Shown in pieces: positions 12,085-23,863 of a DNA stretch of 64,000 bases. Position 1 is the stretch's first letter. Each line of letters starts with the position of its first letter. The stretch comes from Diplosphaera chodatii (taxonomy: Eukaryota > Chlorophyta > Trebouxiophyceae > Prasiolales > Stichococcaceae): NCBI GenBank assembly GCA_032358165.1, contig JAALGY010000010.1, forward strand, positions 806,001 to 870,000, written 5' to 3'. The notes below the pieces were generated by a model. The model ran no database searches. It was given only the letters and a program-made list of their open reading frames with translations, and was not told where the DNA came from. A program made the position numbers and the translations under genes.

Positions 12085-12265
12085 TCAGGTATTCACCGCA
12101 TTCTGACGCATTGCAGTCGCCATAGAATTGTTCACAAGCGTTTCTTGGTAAGAACCCACCGCGTGTACAGTCTCGGCTGTTTGGGTCAGCACCAGGCAAT
12201 AGGCAGTCTTGGCCAACGTGTCGAAGACAATCGACAGCGAGTGTGGCGTGCGCTCAGAGTCCATC
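12085..12265. promoter_or_regulatory. Short bidirectional promoter, PLGG1 / DUF3007
   Basis: Only 181 bases lie between the divergent start codons of two genes for predicted plastid proteins, so the two promoters overlap and may be co-regulated. No recognisable motif was seen. Confidence 0.55.
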
Positions 12266-13631
12266 ATGATGTCGCGTGCTTGCAACGTTGCCGCTGCTGG
12301 GTGTAAGCCAGCCCAATGCCGCCCCAGCTGCAGGCAGAGTGCCCATGCATTGCATCCCGGCCATGCCGTCAGCGCAGTGGCAGGCAGACCTCGCAGCTGC
12401 AGCACGCATGCAGGTCAGTTTGCACGAATTTACCATATGCTGCATGTCAATTTTCCTCAGTCATTCCACGTACTCCACCATTGCTGGGGGCAACAGTCAT
12501 GCTACACCTTGTGCGCGCCGTGGCAATGACACACCTGCTTCGCATCAGGCACAGCACTGTCATCAGTCCTGGGCAGAAGAAGCGGGCAGGCCGGCTGCGC
12601 AGTTCAGAGGCAGCACAGTCGGCGTGGCGCAGTCAGCGTCCGGGCAGCCGCAGGAAATGAGAAACCTATACAGGTATGGTACGTTGCAGTTGTGTCTGGG
12701 TTTGTGAATCTGTCTGCACATGAACACACAGCAGCGAGCAAAACATCAAGGCACTCAGCAATTTGCTGCATGCCAAGCGTAGCGGCAGTCTGACACACAC
12801 AGCCGCTGCTCCCTGCAGAAGAACACCGAGTTGGGTACTCCCGCAAGGACATCATCCTCATTGGCGCTGGCCTGATCGGCTTTGGCTTCGCTCTGTACTA
12901 CGGGCTCCAGGTACTGCTGCTGCTACCATACCCTTTCTTAAGCCGGCGTTCACAGGCATGCAACCCTCTGCTGCGAGGCATTTGGGATACACAGTCAGCA
13001 CGCAGTGAGCCGCTTGACCTTGCGGACGGCGTGGCATATAGCGCATGCTTTGTATTGCAGGCAGCAGGCGTGGAGGCAGGGCAGGCGGGCAATGCGGTGC
13101 AGCTCATAGTGTTCTTCGGCATCTGCATCGGCTACATCTCCACCTACATCTTCCGTGTTGCCAACAAGGTGCTCAGGGCGGAACCTAGCGGCTGTACTCA
13201 CCAGGGCAACATTGTGTGCACCATGTCATCCGCAACAAGCTCGCAGCTGCCTTCTGGTACCATTGCATATGCGTCATGACCGACTTTTCCGACCGCAGGA
13301 CATGACATACGTCAAGCAGCTGGAGGACTATGAGGAGGCGGTCATGGCCAAGCGCCTGGCTGAGATGCCGGCGGAGGAGCTGGAGCGCCTGCTGGCCGAG
13401 GTGCCGATTCCTGCCGACACCGAGCATCACCTCTCACCACCCTGCACGGTCGACATACAGTGGATGTCCAACACAGACGGGCTGCCCAGCACTACTGCTC
13501 TGCGCTACGGCCTTCGGATCTACAACCTCACCCGAGATGAGCGACCCAAACAGGTGGAAGAGGAGTCGGCGGAGCGTGCAGAGCGCAAAAAGCAGCTGGT
13601 GCAGGAGGCGCAGCGTCGCGCCGACAAGTGA
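12266..13631 (+). CDS. Plastid-targeted DUF3007 protein, two membrane segments
   Basis: Five exons, 12266-12413, 12819-12910, 13061-13168, 13299-13400 and 13554-13631, close in phase to 175 residues. Exon 1 encodes a Cys/Ala/Arg/Ser-rich, acid-free leader typical of a plastid transit peptide. Then come YSRKDIILIGAGLIGFGFAL (first membrane segment), NAVQLIVFFGICIGYISTYI (second) and the family signature DMTYVKQLEDYEEAVMAKRL, followed by a charged helix ending QEAQRRADK. This matches DUF3007, a short protein conserved in cyanobacteria and plastids; its molecular role is not established as far as I know. Intron 4 (13401-13553) is also open in frame. I treat it as spliced because it has GTGCCG...CAG borders and because removal gives the uninterrupted ERLLAEVEEESAERAERK helix. 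Retention would add 51 residues. Confidence 0.85.
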
Positions 13632-14013
13632 CGAGCGCGTGCCCAAGCAGAGCACGAATAAAGCTTCCGGCAGCACCCTGGCATGCACGAGGAGTTGGCC
13701 AAATGACCGACACGCCCTGAGGCATGGCCAGCGTGCAGCCAGGGCGAGGGTGAACACGAGCAGCCTTTTCCGGGAATGGTACCTGCACAGACCTCTGCAC
13801 TGACGATGAGAGCCTGCACCTCCACTCATGCGTGAAGTCGTCACCATGCTGGCACTGCATACCTGGCGTTCCAATGCTCACGTTGTTTCGTGGGGCAGAG
13901 CCTCTGAAAGCCTATTTACAAGATGCTCTGAACTGAGATAACCCATTTAATATATTGACCTCAAGTCTCAGTACAAAGGCAGCTTCATCGCATTACAAAG
14001 TGCATGCAACCCC
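13632..14013. other. Convergent intergenic, DUF3007 / NFKBIL1-like
   Basis: About 380 bases between facing stop codons, containing both 3' UTRs. An AATAAA string lies about 20 bases after the DUF3007 stop. The opposite gene has a TGTAA signal near 13995. Confidence 0.6.
13993..13997 (-). terminator. TGTAA polyadenylation signal of the NFKBIL1-like gene
   Basis: TGTAA on the minus strand, 17 bases after the stop codon at 14016-14014. TGTAA is the usual green-algal poly(A) signal. The position is short but plausible. Confidence 0.5.
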
Positions 14014-16539
14014 TCAATCTGCCGCCAGTGCATTGAGGGCCTGCGACATGCCCTTGACACGGTCCAGGATCCTCGAACGGTCTGCCGACATGAGCCGCCT
14101 GCCAAACCGCGCCTCGAACTTGTCGGGGTGCCACCGCATGAGCTCCAGCCGCAGGCGCTTTCGCCGTGCGTCCTTGCCTGCTGGAAGTAAGAGCTCTGTC
14201 GTGCAGCTGTTAGTGATCATTGTTCCATAGCCTGAGGAGAAGCCAGTCAGCCTCAGTCTAATTGGCAATTCAGCCTGGCGGCATACAGTGTGAATGAGCA
14301 ACATGCTGCCCGGGTGCGACTGTCTGTACGGCAGAGCAGCTCCAGCAGCCAAGGAACACTTCACCGTAAGAGAGAGGTTCAGTCCAGCACACCTGAGACG
14401 CCATAGAAGACGATGGGCTGGATGTCGCCAGTCTCGGCGTCCACGATCCATGGCACCTGGCCATACGCCACCTCCACGGCTGCTGCCGCCGCATCCTTTG
14501 CGGCAAAGGCGTGCCAGCGCGCTTCATACCGTGCGCGCCGTACCCCAACATCGCCCTGCACCCCACGCCGGCAGTGCAAGTTCAGTGGTGTCTCGGAGTT
14601 TGCAGGGCATGATGCCAAGTGCCACGACAGGAATGTGAGGAAGAGATTTGCCCACAACAATGCAGACATGGTGCTGATGGCCATGATTGCTGCAGGTGAT
14701 TGACATCTTCGAGACTTGCTACTGTGCACATGGCAGCATTGGACATGTAACAGCATTGAACATAACGTCAGGTTCGGCTGCTGACCTGCTTGACGGCATC
14801 ACGCCAGGCGCGGTCCCTGGCGAGCTCCTCCTCCAGGATCTTGCGTGAGCGGGCATACGCGTCCGCTTCCGCCGCACGGCGCCGCTCCGCCGCCGCCTCC
14901 CGCTCCCTGTTGTACGCCCTGCATGCAACATGAAGTGCATGTCAGGGCTCGGGGTGTGCAAGAATTGCAAATGTAAGTATGCCATCCCATCACATGTCAT
15001 GTCACGCAAGGATGGGAACTGGGCAGACACCAACCAACAGCAGCGATGCTGCAGCCATCTCAACCAGGTGGGCATGATGCCGGCACGCACGCTGCGGCGG
15101 CATCGGCGCCGGAGCGCTTCTTGCGCTCCATCTCCGCCCAGATGCGGGCGGCAAAGGCGTCCTCGCTCTCCCCCGCGCCGCCCCACGGCACCCCCGGATC
15201 ATCCGCCTCCATGTCGTCCGTCCACCCTGGATCGCCCCAGCCACCTGTGCCAGCATCAGGAGGGTGTGAAACCCCCCAGCCAGCCTGCCGGGGGCAATGT
15301 GCACTGTTCTGTCCACACCTCAGGACTAGCCTATGCATAGCAGCGGACATGACAGCAGCCTGCACTGGGCTCGCATGGTGTCACGGTTCGGCATGCACGC
15401 TGTGCGCTCTGCCTCAGTATGTACCTGCTGCGAAGGTGGGCTCGCGGCCGTCCATGGCCGCCTCCGCAGCCAGGCGCTTGCGCCAGGTGACGTTAGGGGC
15501 CTCCTGCCCCTCCTCGCCCGACGACGGCTCCGGCTCGGGGCTGCTGGGCTGCTGCGGCCGGCCCGACCGCCTGTGGCACAGCCGCGAGCTGCTCAGAAGC
15601 ACATGTCCCGGGCTTCCATGCCGCCTCAGAATTTTGCCATTACATACAGGCAACCTGCAGAAGACAGCGCAGGCATGCGCAGGTGCTGGGGTGCAGACCT
15701 CCTGTGGGGTCCGGAGCGCACGATTGCATCCAACCGAAATGCAGACAGCCGGCTCACCAGTCGTCGACGTCGTCGCGGCTCATCATGGCGGATGCCAGGC
15801 TGCGCACCGTCACGCCCGCAGCGTTGCGGCGGTCGATGCTGGGCGCCGGGTCCGCCTGCGCATGCATTCGGATTGGCGGTCAGCACCCGTCTGTCGCGAC
15901 CATCACACCATAATTGCAAGTGCTGGCCGGTGGGCAGGTGGGCAGGCTTGTCTGTGGTGGGTAGTGCTACATCGTGAAAATGTACAGCGCTGTGAGATCG
16001 TGGGCAGCGGTTTGAGGAGGTGCGGCACCTGCAGGAGCGCCGAGAGCAGCGCCAGGTGGCCCTGTGCAGCTGCAAGGTGTGCCGGCGAATTGCCCGCCAG
16101 GTCCTCCGCATCGATGTCGGCTCCCAGCCTGTTACGCATCCAGGTGTGGGACACAGCTTCAGCCCAACCATGCTTCATCAAGGCGGCACGCCATCTTCAC
16201 AGTGCTGCTCAAACAAGCAGAGCAAAACCAGCCCTGCTCAGTGCTTCCGGACGCGTACTGTCTCGTCACTGCAGCAGGACATCATCAGGAAGGAACAGAC
16301 CTCAGGAGCAGCTGCGCCGTGTCGAGGTGCCCATTGCGGCTCGCATGGTGCAGCGGCGTCAAGCCCTCTGCATCGAACACGTTCAGGTTGGGCCGAGGCT
16401 TCTTGTCCAGCAGCTTCCGCACGCGTCGCGTCTTGCCCAGAGCGGCAGCCTCTAGAAGCTTCAGCGCCGTGGCGGCGCCATCGGGGCTGCGGTGCCGCTT
16501 GCGCTTCTTGCTGTGCTTCTTGGGCGGCTTGGGCGACAT
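14014..16539 (-). CDS. NFKBIL1-like ankyrin-repeat protein
   Basis: Eight exons (16539-16301, 16128-16029, 15855-15758, 15570-15425, 15244-15091, 14918-14786, 14555-14393, 14177-14014) close exactly to 398 residues. The N-terminus is a Lys/Arg-rich nuclear-type stretch (PPKKHSKKRKRHRSP). About three ankyrin units follow at 20-140 (GLTPLHHASRNGHLDTAQLLL, NSPAHLAAAQGHLALLSALL, IDRRNAAGVTVRSLA). Then come an acidic/Trp region (WGDPGWTDDMEADD), a long Arg/Glu/Ala coiled coil, VPWIVDAETGDIQPIVFYG, and the family's C-terminal LRLELMRWHPDKFEARFG...SQALNALAAD module, which resembles a cut-down J-domain (HPD). This order is that of NFKBIL1 (IkappaBL), linked in animals to mRNA processing and NF-kB control. 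Algae have no NF-kB, so an RNA-related nuclear role is more likely (inference). Confidence 0.85.
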
Positions 16540-17164
16540 GCTGCCGTGGCGGCAGCATCAAGACGTGCCGTTTTAGGCTGGTTGTCCTGTAGCTCCTGCC
16601 AGTGCAAAAGGCCGTATCCTCACATCAAATGCGGCAGCCGTGTGTCATGGCGGCGGGACTGCCTACGGTTGAGGAGTGCGCAGCAATGGCTATCAAGTTG
16701 CGTGTTCTGACTCGCTAGTGCAACATGTGTTCTTATTGGTGACGGCCTTTGCAGCAGTCTAGTATTGCGACATCGCGAGCACTAAGTGGGCATGCAACAG
16801 TTGTACGTGCATCTGTACTGCTGGTCTCAATAACCTTGCCAGTAACAAGTCCCAGATGATAGAAATTCAACACAAGAATTGCCTAGTATGGTAGTCATGT
16901 ACTCATGGTGACAATCGCTAAGGACCGTCAACATCCGAGCCATCGTATCAAGCTAGTAACCTGGTCATTGCACTGCATCCCAACATACTAGCAACAGTTG
17001 ACGGGCAGCCCTGTGCAGCCAAATATATGCAGCACATGCTGGATAGTGTCGATACATGTATAAAGACGTAAATCCTATATAATTTCAGGCACAAGGTGTC
17101 GGAAAACCGTCGATCAGCAAACGAATTTGACAAAAATAAAGCAAAAAGTGGATTACGTAATCTG
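16540..17164. other. Intergenic, NFKBIL1-like gene to tRNA-Leu
   Basis: About 620 bases, more AT-rich than its surroundings, holding the NFKBIL1-like promoter. The stretch next to the tRNA (about 17130-17160) is A/T-rich on the plus strand. On the minus strand it supplies T-runs just after the tRNA 3' end, where RNA polymerase III would stop. No gene was seen. Confidence 0.55.
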
Positions 17165-17284
17165 TGCAACCGGTGGGGTTCGAACCCACGCCTCCATACG
17201 GAGAGCAGAACACCCGCCCATGTAACACATGGAAGCCACATAGAAGCTTGAGTCTGCCAGCTTAGTCCACTCGCTCACAGTTGC
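17165..17284 (-). tRNA. trnL-CAA: tRNA-Leu (anticodon CAA) with a 36-base intron
   Basis: Read on the minus strand from 17284, the acceptor stem GCAACTG pairs with CGGTTGC (one G-T pair) and the discriminator is A at 17165. The anticodon stem GCAGA/TCTGC encloses loop CTCAAGT, giving anticodon CAA (codon UUG). The gene is interrupted at the canonical site one base after the anticodon by an intron at 17246-17211. A variable arm of class II type (GCTCTCCGTATGGAGGC) and a T arm with GTTCGAACC follow. The mature tRNA would be 84 bases plus added CCA. The D arm contains the expected GTGG...TAAG-type residues. I identified this by folding the sequence by eye. Confidence 0.93.
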
Positions 17285-18062
17285 GGATCGGACACGTGAC
17301 GCCGTTGGGGCCATAACGATGGTTGACATGCCGTCTTATAAATAATCCCCGGCGCGGACTCTATGATCAAGTTGACAGAAGTAGGTCCCATGGGCATCTT
17401 GTTACGGGTTGGGGCCGTTCGCGTTGGCGCAGGTCCACAGCGCAGCAAAGAGCTGGTGGCCAAATGCCCTGATTGCGATCAGTGAGTCGCCCGGGACATG
17501 ATCATGTTACCGTATGTTCGAAATCAGTACGTCTGCATGCAGGGTGGCAGGCGTCATGAGCGCTAAGGTGCCACAGTGGTAGCACCGTCGCAGCAGTCGT
17601 TCATCGTGTCCGGTGGGACATACGGACTGCCGTGACTCTAGTATGTGACATGACGCATCCGCGTGAATTTCAGATATGCAGCGGCAGCTTACCACACCGG
17701 GAGAGAGTGGGGCGGCAGTGGCGGCGGCGGCAGGCGCGGTGCCCGCCAAGCTGCTGCCTAAGCTGCTGCTGATGCCGCCGCACCGCCGGCATGCAGCAGC
17801 AGCAGCACCTCCCAGCAGTAGCTACAAGAAGACCTCAAGTGTTGGCAGCCATGTGTGGGCTGGAATGATGACATTGTCTCCAGATGTGGTGACTGCAGAC
17901 TGCAATATTGAATGACCTCTCTGTGTGAAGCTTATGTTTCTCATTGCTGTTGGGTACTTGGGTTGATATAGCAACATTTATAGCAGCACAACGCCTAGGC
18001 AGAAGTGCATTCCCAACAATTTTGCACAAGTGTAGGAGTTTTAATGCACCATTATGACTATG
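17285..18062. other. Intergenic with one weak small ORF
   Basis: About 780 bases between the tRNA and the 3' end of an F-box gene. A plus-strand open frame at 17676-17915 (79 codons, Ala- and Leu-rich start, just behind a TTTCAG that could be an acceptor) is the only coding candidate. It matches nothing I know and I do not call it a gene. Confidence 0.4.
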
Positions 18063-19791
18063 TCAATAGAATTGCTCCCATGCTGCCGGGAAGCCATTGT
18101 AGAAGTGCATGAGCAGCCGCACGGTGCCGCCAGAGGTGCCTTCCGCCAAGTGCAGATCGTAGCGGCCCGCGCGCATGCCCTGGTCCACCATTCTGCAAGG
18201 GTGCGGCAATCGAGACGTCGGGCAAGCACTCACAGAGCCTGTCAGGAAAGAGACAACTCCTTCGGTGGCTGACCAGCACACGTGGCATGGTGTCCACCAC
18301 TGTGTGCTACACTTCGACACACACCGAGACCCTTCGTGGCCACGCAGTCTGCAGTCGCAGGTCAACAACACCTGCGGACCCACAACCATAGTACACAAAC
18401 CGAGCACCATTGTCCTCAGACACAAATCAGGATGCACGTCCTGTCAGTTCAACAGATCTGCTACCATGCCTTCACCTCCAGCCTGGGTGGCAGCTGCTGT
18501 AGGTCCACAGACACACCTCGAAGGCTCAACACCCTCAGCTCCTGCGGTGCACAGCAAGTACCTTGCACCTGGGAGGGCACAGACGATGGACGACTAGCAA
18601 GCACGAACTGTGCACAATTCCTCCTATCACCAAGTCAAGAGTGGGGCGCAAGTGGCACCTGCAGATTTATCAGGGACAGCCCAATGTCCGTCATGCCATA
18701 GCCGACGTAATGCAAAGTGTCAACCAGGCCCAGCTGCGTGATACTTGGTGGCAGCGGCTGCACACGCAGGAAGCGGGAACATGGGTGAGATGCCTGTCTA
18801 TGTGACACCACTCTGGATATTCCTTTAGGAGCGAAGACTGCTATACCAGTTACCTTGCGAGGGATGCCCCAAACGCCGTCAAGACACTGTAGCTTTGGGT
18901 AATGATGACTATTGCGCGACATGTACCTAGCAGGAATGGCGCTGCTCTCCAGCCCTGCTGCCATGATCACCAAAACAGTATGTCGCCCTACGAGAATTCT
19001 CATGCCCAGTGCAAATGGCATGATGCACATGACTTTGTTCAGCAATCATCTGATCTTCGAGCAACAAACGCACCGCAAAGCCTGATCAGAGTCGGCCCAG
19101 ACGATTGCTGGAATGCTTCGGTCTCCAAAAGCTGCTCTACGGCCTGCTGGATACCTGCATGCATGCCATGAAAGTTCAGCGTCTCGCAGCCTTGCACCGC
19201 AAGCCATCCTGCATCATACACCTGGTGCCATGAACGCTATGCCGCTTGCTCGGGTCTCAGGTGAGGCACCACCTCGTTCCTTGCTTTGGACCTCGAGCTC
19301 GGTGATGGGCAGCGTCGATGCCGCCAGGTGCTCGATCTGCTGCCGTGTGCCGACCCGGACAGCCAGACCTCCACTGCTCTTCAACAGGTCTATCCAACTG
19401 CATGCTCCACATACAGTCAGCAGTCTTTCCTCGGTGCACACCTGTTCTGTCCCCGCAGCAGTCTGTGCCCGTTTTGGGCCGCACGTGCTCGGCCTGACTG
19501 CAGCTGTCATCTGCTGCCTGTGTTGCTGCATCAGCGTAGCGGCAGCAGGAACGTTGATGAAGATGTGACGTGCTATGCTCGGCGTACTGGTACTGGTCAC
19601 CCAGCAACTCACCGTTTGCACACCAGCTGCATGCTGAGATATTGCCGCACGGCAAGGGGATACGCAGTGCACGGCGGGTTTTTGAGCGCTGCTAACGCTC
19701 TTTCCAGTATCATATGTACGATATGATCAGGCAGATCTTCCAGAGGGAACGGCTCGCTAGTTGCGGTGTGTCCTGCTTCTTGTTGCTGCAT
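18063..19791 (-). CDS. F-box / leucine-rich-repeat protein
   Basis: Minus-strand exons 19791-19613, 19397-19273, 19208-19155, 18954-18854, 18757-18659 and 18541-18476 join in phase. A final exon (about 18204-18063) ends in GGTVRLLMHFYNGFPAAWEQ..., but needs at least one further exon between 18220 and 18476 to set its frame. The F-box is at residues about 14-70: FPLEDLPDHIVHMILERALA then YLSMQLVCKRWIDLL across the first intron. Later exons carry short leucine-rich units (YPKLQCLDGVWGIP, LPPSITQLGLVDTLHYVGYG, ELRVLSLRGVSVDLQQLPP). Such proteins are the substrate-choosing subunits of SCF ubiquitin ligases, binding SKP1 through the F-box. The substrate is unknown. The start is the ATG at 19791 (the frame runs up from there without another ATG). 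Confidence 0.72.
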
Positions 19792-20161
19792 GCTGCAGAT
19801 CACTTCAGCAAGTGACGCTGCAACAATCAGCGAGGAGACTTGTTACCAGAGGTACATCCGCAAGCATGACACAGACCTAAGACATACCGCACTGTGCCGA
19901 TCAGCAGCTTCAACGTGCTGGTGAAGGATGTGTACCCTCATCAAAGGGCAAATTTCTGTCGATCCGGCCGAGACAGATCATGGCCACTGCAGGGCCACCT
20001 GATGCCATTGAAATTGTGTGTTCTGCATATTGTGAGTGTAATTACTGTACCATGCACCGGCAACCTCTCCAACTTCACTTCTGCATGCGCTGGATATGCA
20101 AGGCACAGAGTTGCTAGGGTCATGCGCCCATGCAGTAACTCCACTTCTGCATCATATCTAG
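19792..20161. other. Intergenic, F-box/LRR gene to TKL kinase
   Basis: 370 bases between the F-box gene start and the stop of the next minus-strand gene. No feature was seen. Confidence 0.5.
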
Positions 20162-23100
20162 CTAGTGGTGGCTGCTGCTGCTAGCTATGGAGCCATGAAT
20201 GCCTTGCAGGGCTTGCACGACGGCTGTAAACGATGGCCGCTGTGCCGATGCGGGCGCCCAGGCCTCCCTGATCAGCTCTGCAAGTGGTGCAGGTGTTGCA
20301 GACGGGATCTCGGGGCGCAGGCCCCGGTTCATCACCGCCAGTGCCGCCTGCAGTGACGAGTGTCCACTACATCATGTCACAAAGCCGGACGCATTGGCTG
20401 CAAGCTACGCGACTTTTCTACGATACACGTCATGGCACGAGCGGGTCACCTGCATGCCATTCAGGCCTGGGTATGGCATTGCGCGTGCACACATCTCCCA
20501 GAGTACGACTCCGAACGAATACACATCCGCCTGCAGATGTGCAATCAGCATGCTGACAGGACTGTACAGCATACCAGGGACATGCTAGGTGTATGCCATG
20601 CTAGCCACGGTCTTGCCTGCAGTGTGCCGATCACATCACCTTCTCAGAGTACCGCTGATGAGCCAGCACCTCAGGAGCCATGTACTCATAGGTGCCAAGA
20701 CCCCCAGTCTGTGTGGCAAAAGGGCTGTGTCAGCAACAGCAGCGGCGCCGTCAGCAGTGTACATCGCCTACAGCATGCATGCAGGCTATGCAAGGACAGG
20801 GTGCACAGACTTGCCATGGTGTGCAGATCGGCCATGACACGCGACAGCCCAAAGTCGGCCACCCGCACTGTCCAGTCTGCCTCGACCAGCAGGTTGCCTG
20901 TGCAAGCGCATACACAAGCATCAGACAACAATGCAACCGGAAACCCAAGCTGTGGAAGCAGCAGCACACCTAACCGTGTGCCGCTTGACACTCACATTGC
21001 TGCGCACCTGACTTGAGGTCGCGGTGCAGGATGTGGCAGGCGTGGAGGTGCGCCATGCCGCGGGCCACCCCCAGCGCCAGGTGCACGATGTGGCGCCAGC
21101 TCAGCTGCAGCCCAGGCGCGTGCAGCAGCCCATACAGCGAACCTGCATAACCCACAACTCGTCAGCTCGTCAGCAGCGGCATATGACTGAAGGCTGCTGT
21201 AGTGGGCACAAATATTCGTTTGACCGACCAGCCGAGCTGACGAACTCCGTGCAGACGCATGCACTCCTTATGTGCAAATGACTCAAGGAACAATGCAGTG
21301 TGCTGCGCTGCGCTGCAGTGGGTCGGGCAAGCAGTCTTGACATGTCGAACAGATGCCGCCACCATCCACATGCATGTCAGCAGCATGCTGCTGCACCTCG
21401 GGCGCAGAAGGGGGTGATGAGGGCGAGGTGCGGCGGCGCGGTGCAGGCGGCCAGCAGCGGCAGCACGTGCGGGTGGGGGGGCAGCGCCGCCATGGTCGCG
21501 ATCTCCCGCCGGAACTCGGCCACCAGCTGCCCGTCCAGCGGCGCCGCCTGGCTCACCACCTTCACTGCCACCGGCAGCCCCCGCCACTGCCCCGCATATA
21601 CCTGCAAACATCCGAAGGTCTTCAGCTGCATATCGGGTTCCCATCACACGCCGGCCATGGCGTGAGTACAACATGCGACAGAAAGCCTGCTACATTGACG
21701 TCATTAGTCAGTCGCACTGATGTGCAGTCCTACAACAAGTATAATTACATTGAGTAGTATCTTCCTGAACTCACCCGCCCAAAGCCACCCTCGCCGATTT
21801 GGCGCCCAAGCACCAGCTGCTGTAGGTCCACCTCGTCGATCGTGCGCTGCAGCAGCGGCACGGCCAGTGCGAGTGGGGCTGACGCTGCTACCGCCTGCTG
21901 CTGGTGCTGCACTTCCTGCTGCATGTGCGCTGGCGGCGCCATGATGTCAAGCGGCACTGACACAACAGCTGGCGCAATACCTGTGCGCACACAACTACCT
22001 GTGTTGCTGCTCTGCGCTTCACACGAGGGTAGCTGGACGAGCAGCCAATACAAGTGTGTTAGCCCTGCATGCGATGGATGCGCACAGCACTGAACTATCG
22101 CACCCTGAGTCGCAGATATGTCCAACAGTGTGGCATGCTGCTGTGTATTGCCAGGAGGGGGAGTCGGCATGTGGTCAGCTGCTACTTGTCCTCGCAAGTC
22201 GTGATGCTCCCAACTCTTTGGTGCATCTGCGCTGGGTAGCGGGCTGCTGGCAGGCGCTGGCAGCAGCTGCCTCTGGCCCAATGCAGCTGTGTCGTTGGCA
22301 GCCAGCGGCGATGACTGCTCGGGAGCCAGTGGGCTGGCAGCATGCTGTGACGCCGGCAGCACAGGGAGCGGAGTGCCCAGCGGTTGCAATGGCCTGCCCT
22401 GCTGCAGGGGTGTGCCGGTGGAGGGCCGGCGCCGGCTGGCAGCTGCCGGAGCGCTCGGCGTTCGCAGCGACGCATCCGGCGGCGGCTGCGCAGGCGAGAA
22501 GTCGTCCCACGACTGCTCCCTGGTGTGCAGGCCCGTCGCACGCTGCGCTGCAGGGCCAGCTCCAACACTGTCCGCAGCTGATGTAGACAGAGTCCTGCGG
22601 ACTGCGGGGCTGGCGGCATCTCCTGCGTGATGGGATGTGCCCCTCACCAGCCCCGCCGCAGGCTGCCATGGAGCGGCGTGCTGCGGCGTCCGCTGCACAT
22701 GCTGCTGCATCGCTGCACTGTCACCAGCCTCGAGTTGGTGCGGGGCCCCAGAATATGGCAACGCCCATGGCAGTGGCTGAGTGGAGGAGGAGACCGCCGG
22801 CAGGAAGCCGGGCGGCAACGGCGGCTGCCAATGCTGCAGGGGCTGTCCTTGCTGCTGTTGCTGCTGGTGCTGCTGGAAGTGAGGCAGCTGCAGCTGCTGT
22901 TGCCGATGGTGGTGCTGCTGCAGGTGGCGCGGTGGCTGGTACAGGGGCGCCGGCTGCTCGTACGGCTGGAAGGGCGGCCCCTGGCTGTGGGTAGGAAAAG
23001 GCACCATGTGCTGCGGGCTTCCCAGCTGCTGCGGGGCCTGCGAAATCCCAACAGCCGGCCTGCTGCCCTGTAGAGTCACGTGCAATCCTTGTAAACCCCC

Positions 23101-23863
23101 CAAGCAGCAGGATCCACCACATGAACGTGCGAATGCACCCCAAAGCCAAGCTTGCTGGTCAGCAAACCCCTGTGTCAGCACAACACAGTGTACTCACCAG
23201 TAAATGCGGATGTGCAGCAAGCGCTGCGGGTCCACTCCCAGCCTCCGTCGCAGCCATGACATGTGCCTGCAACTTGATGCTGTTTCCGATGAGACACCAC
23301 CCTGCCCTCACATCCGGACAACCAACTGGTCTGCAGCCAATCACCAGTTGCCCCCACAGACATGGTGCAGCTGAGATCGACTTTCCAGCTACACCTGCTG
23401 GTATGCGGGTGTGCCAGGCAGGTGGGCGGGGTGCGGCGCGAGTGTGGGCCGCCCCGGCAGCGGCTGCGTGCCGTAGGGCACGCCGCCACCGAAGCCCTGC
23501 CCGCCGCTGTAGCCGCTGCCGAACTTGGGCGAAAACATGTCATCGTCCTGTGCATGACAACGCCTTACTGCATGCAGTGATCACCGCATCCAGCAGCTGA
23601 GTGCCTGGCAAGCCCACATGCTGCATCCTGCACAACGTTCTGATCTGGGCGTCCATGAGGATCAGTATTTCTGCACGTATAGCAAACATGCTGGACCGTA
23701 CCTTCTTGGCAGCCTCATACAGGTGGCGTGCAGCGGTCGGGTGCAGCTGCAGGCAGCACTCCAGCAGGCTGTGCAGCGCGTCGTGGACTGCCACGGATCC
23801 GGTCTCCAGCGCCTCCAGGGCCCGCGTCGCCATATCCCGCTCCCACGCCTGCCACTCCGCCAT
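20162..23863 (-). CDS. Raf-like / TKL-family protein kinase with long Q/P-rich N-terminus
   Basis: Ten exons: 23863-23702, 23547-23395, 23266-23198, 23067-21775, 21601-21397, 21142-21008, 20897-20815, 20708-20640, 20530-20450, 20347-20162. Phases close to about 811 residues, less if a possible in-frame intron near 22000-22110 is spliced. Residues 1-54 form a helical start (MAEWQAWERDMATRALEALE). A roughly 450-residue Gln/Pro/Ser-rich region follows, then a complete kinase domain: glycine loop GRQIGEGGFGRV, VAVKVV lysine, HRDLKSGN catalytic loop, ADFGLSR, GTYEYMAPEVL, ADVYSFGVVLWEM. The activation segment and sub-domain pattern fit plant TKL/Raf-like MAPKKK kinases. The intron at 20814-20709 begins with GCAAGT (a GC-AG intron). 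Substrate and pathway are not shown. It is head-to-head with IRE1. Confidence 0.9.
20709..20814 (-). other. GC-AG intron in the TKL kinase
   Basis: The intron between the DFGLSR exon and the APE exon must start after codon ATG at 20815 for the frame to continue into GGLGTYEYMAPE. The next bases are GCAAGT, the classic GC donor consensus. The GT three bases further on would shift the frame. Confidence 0.75.

Noticed and set aside
15046..16455. 469-codon open frame on the plus strand
   Set aside because: It lies antisense to NFKBIL1-like exons whose phases close exactly and whose protein shows family motifs; the plus frame is Cys/Arg/Ser-rich with no domain and is a shadow of GC-rich coding.
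17676..17915. 79-codon plus-strand ORF as a gene
   Set aside because: No family match, no clear start context and no neighbouring exon in phase.
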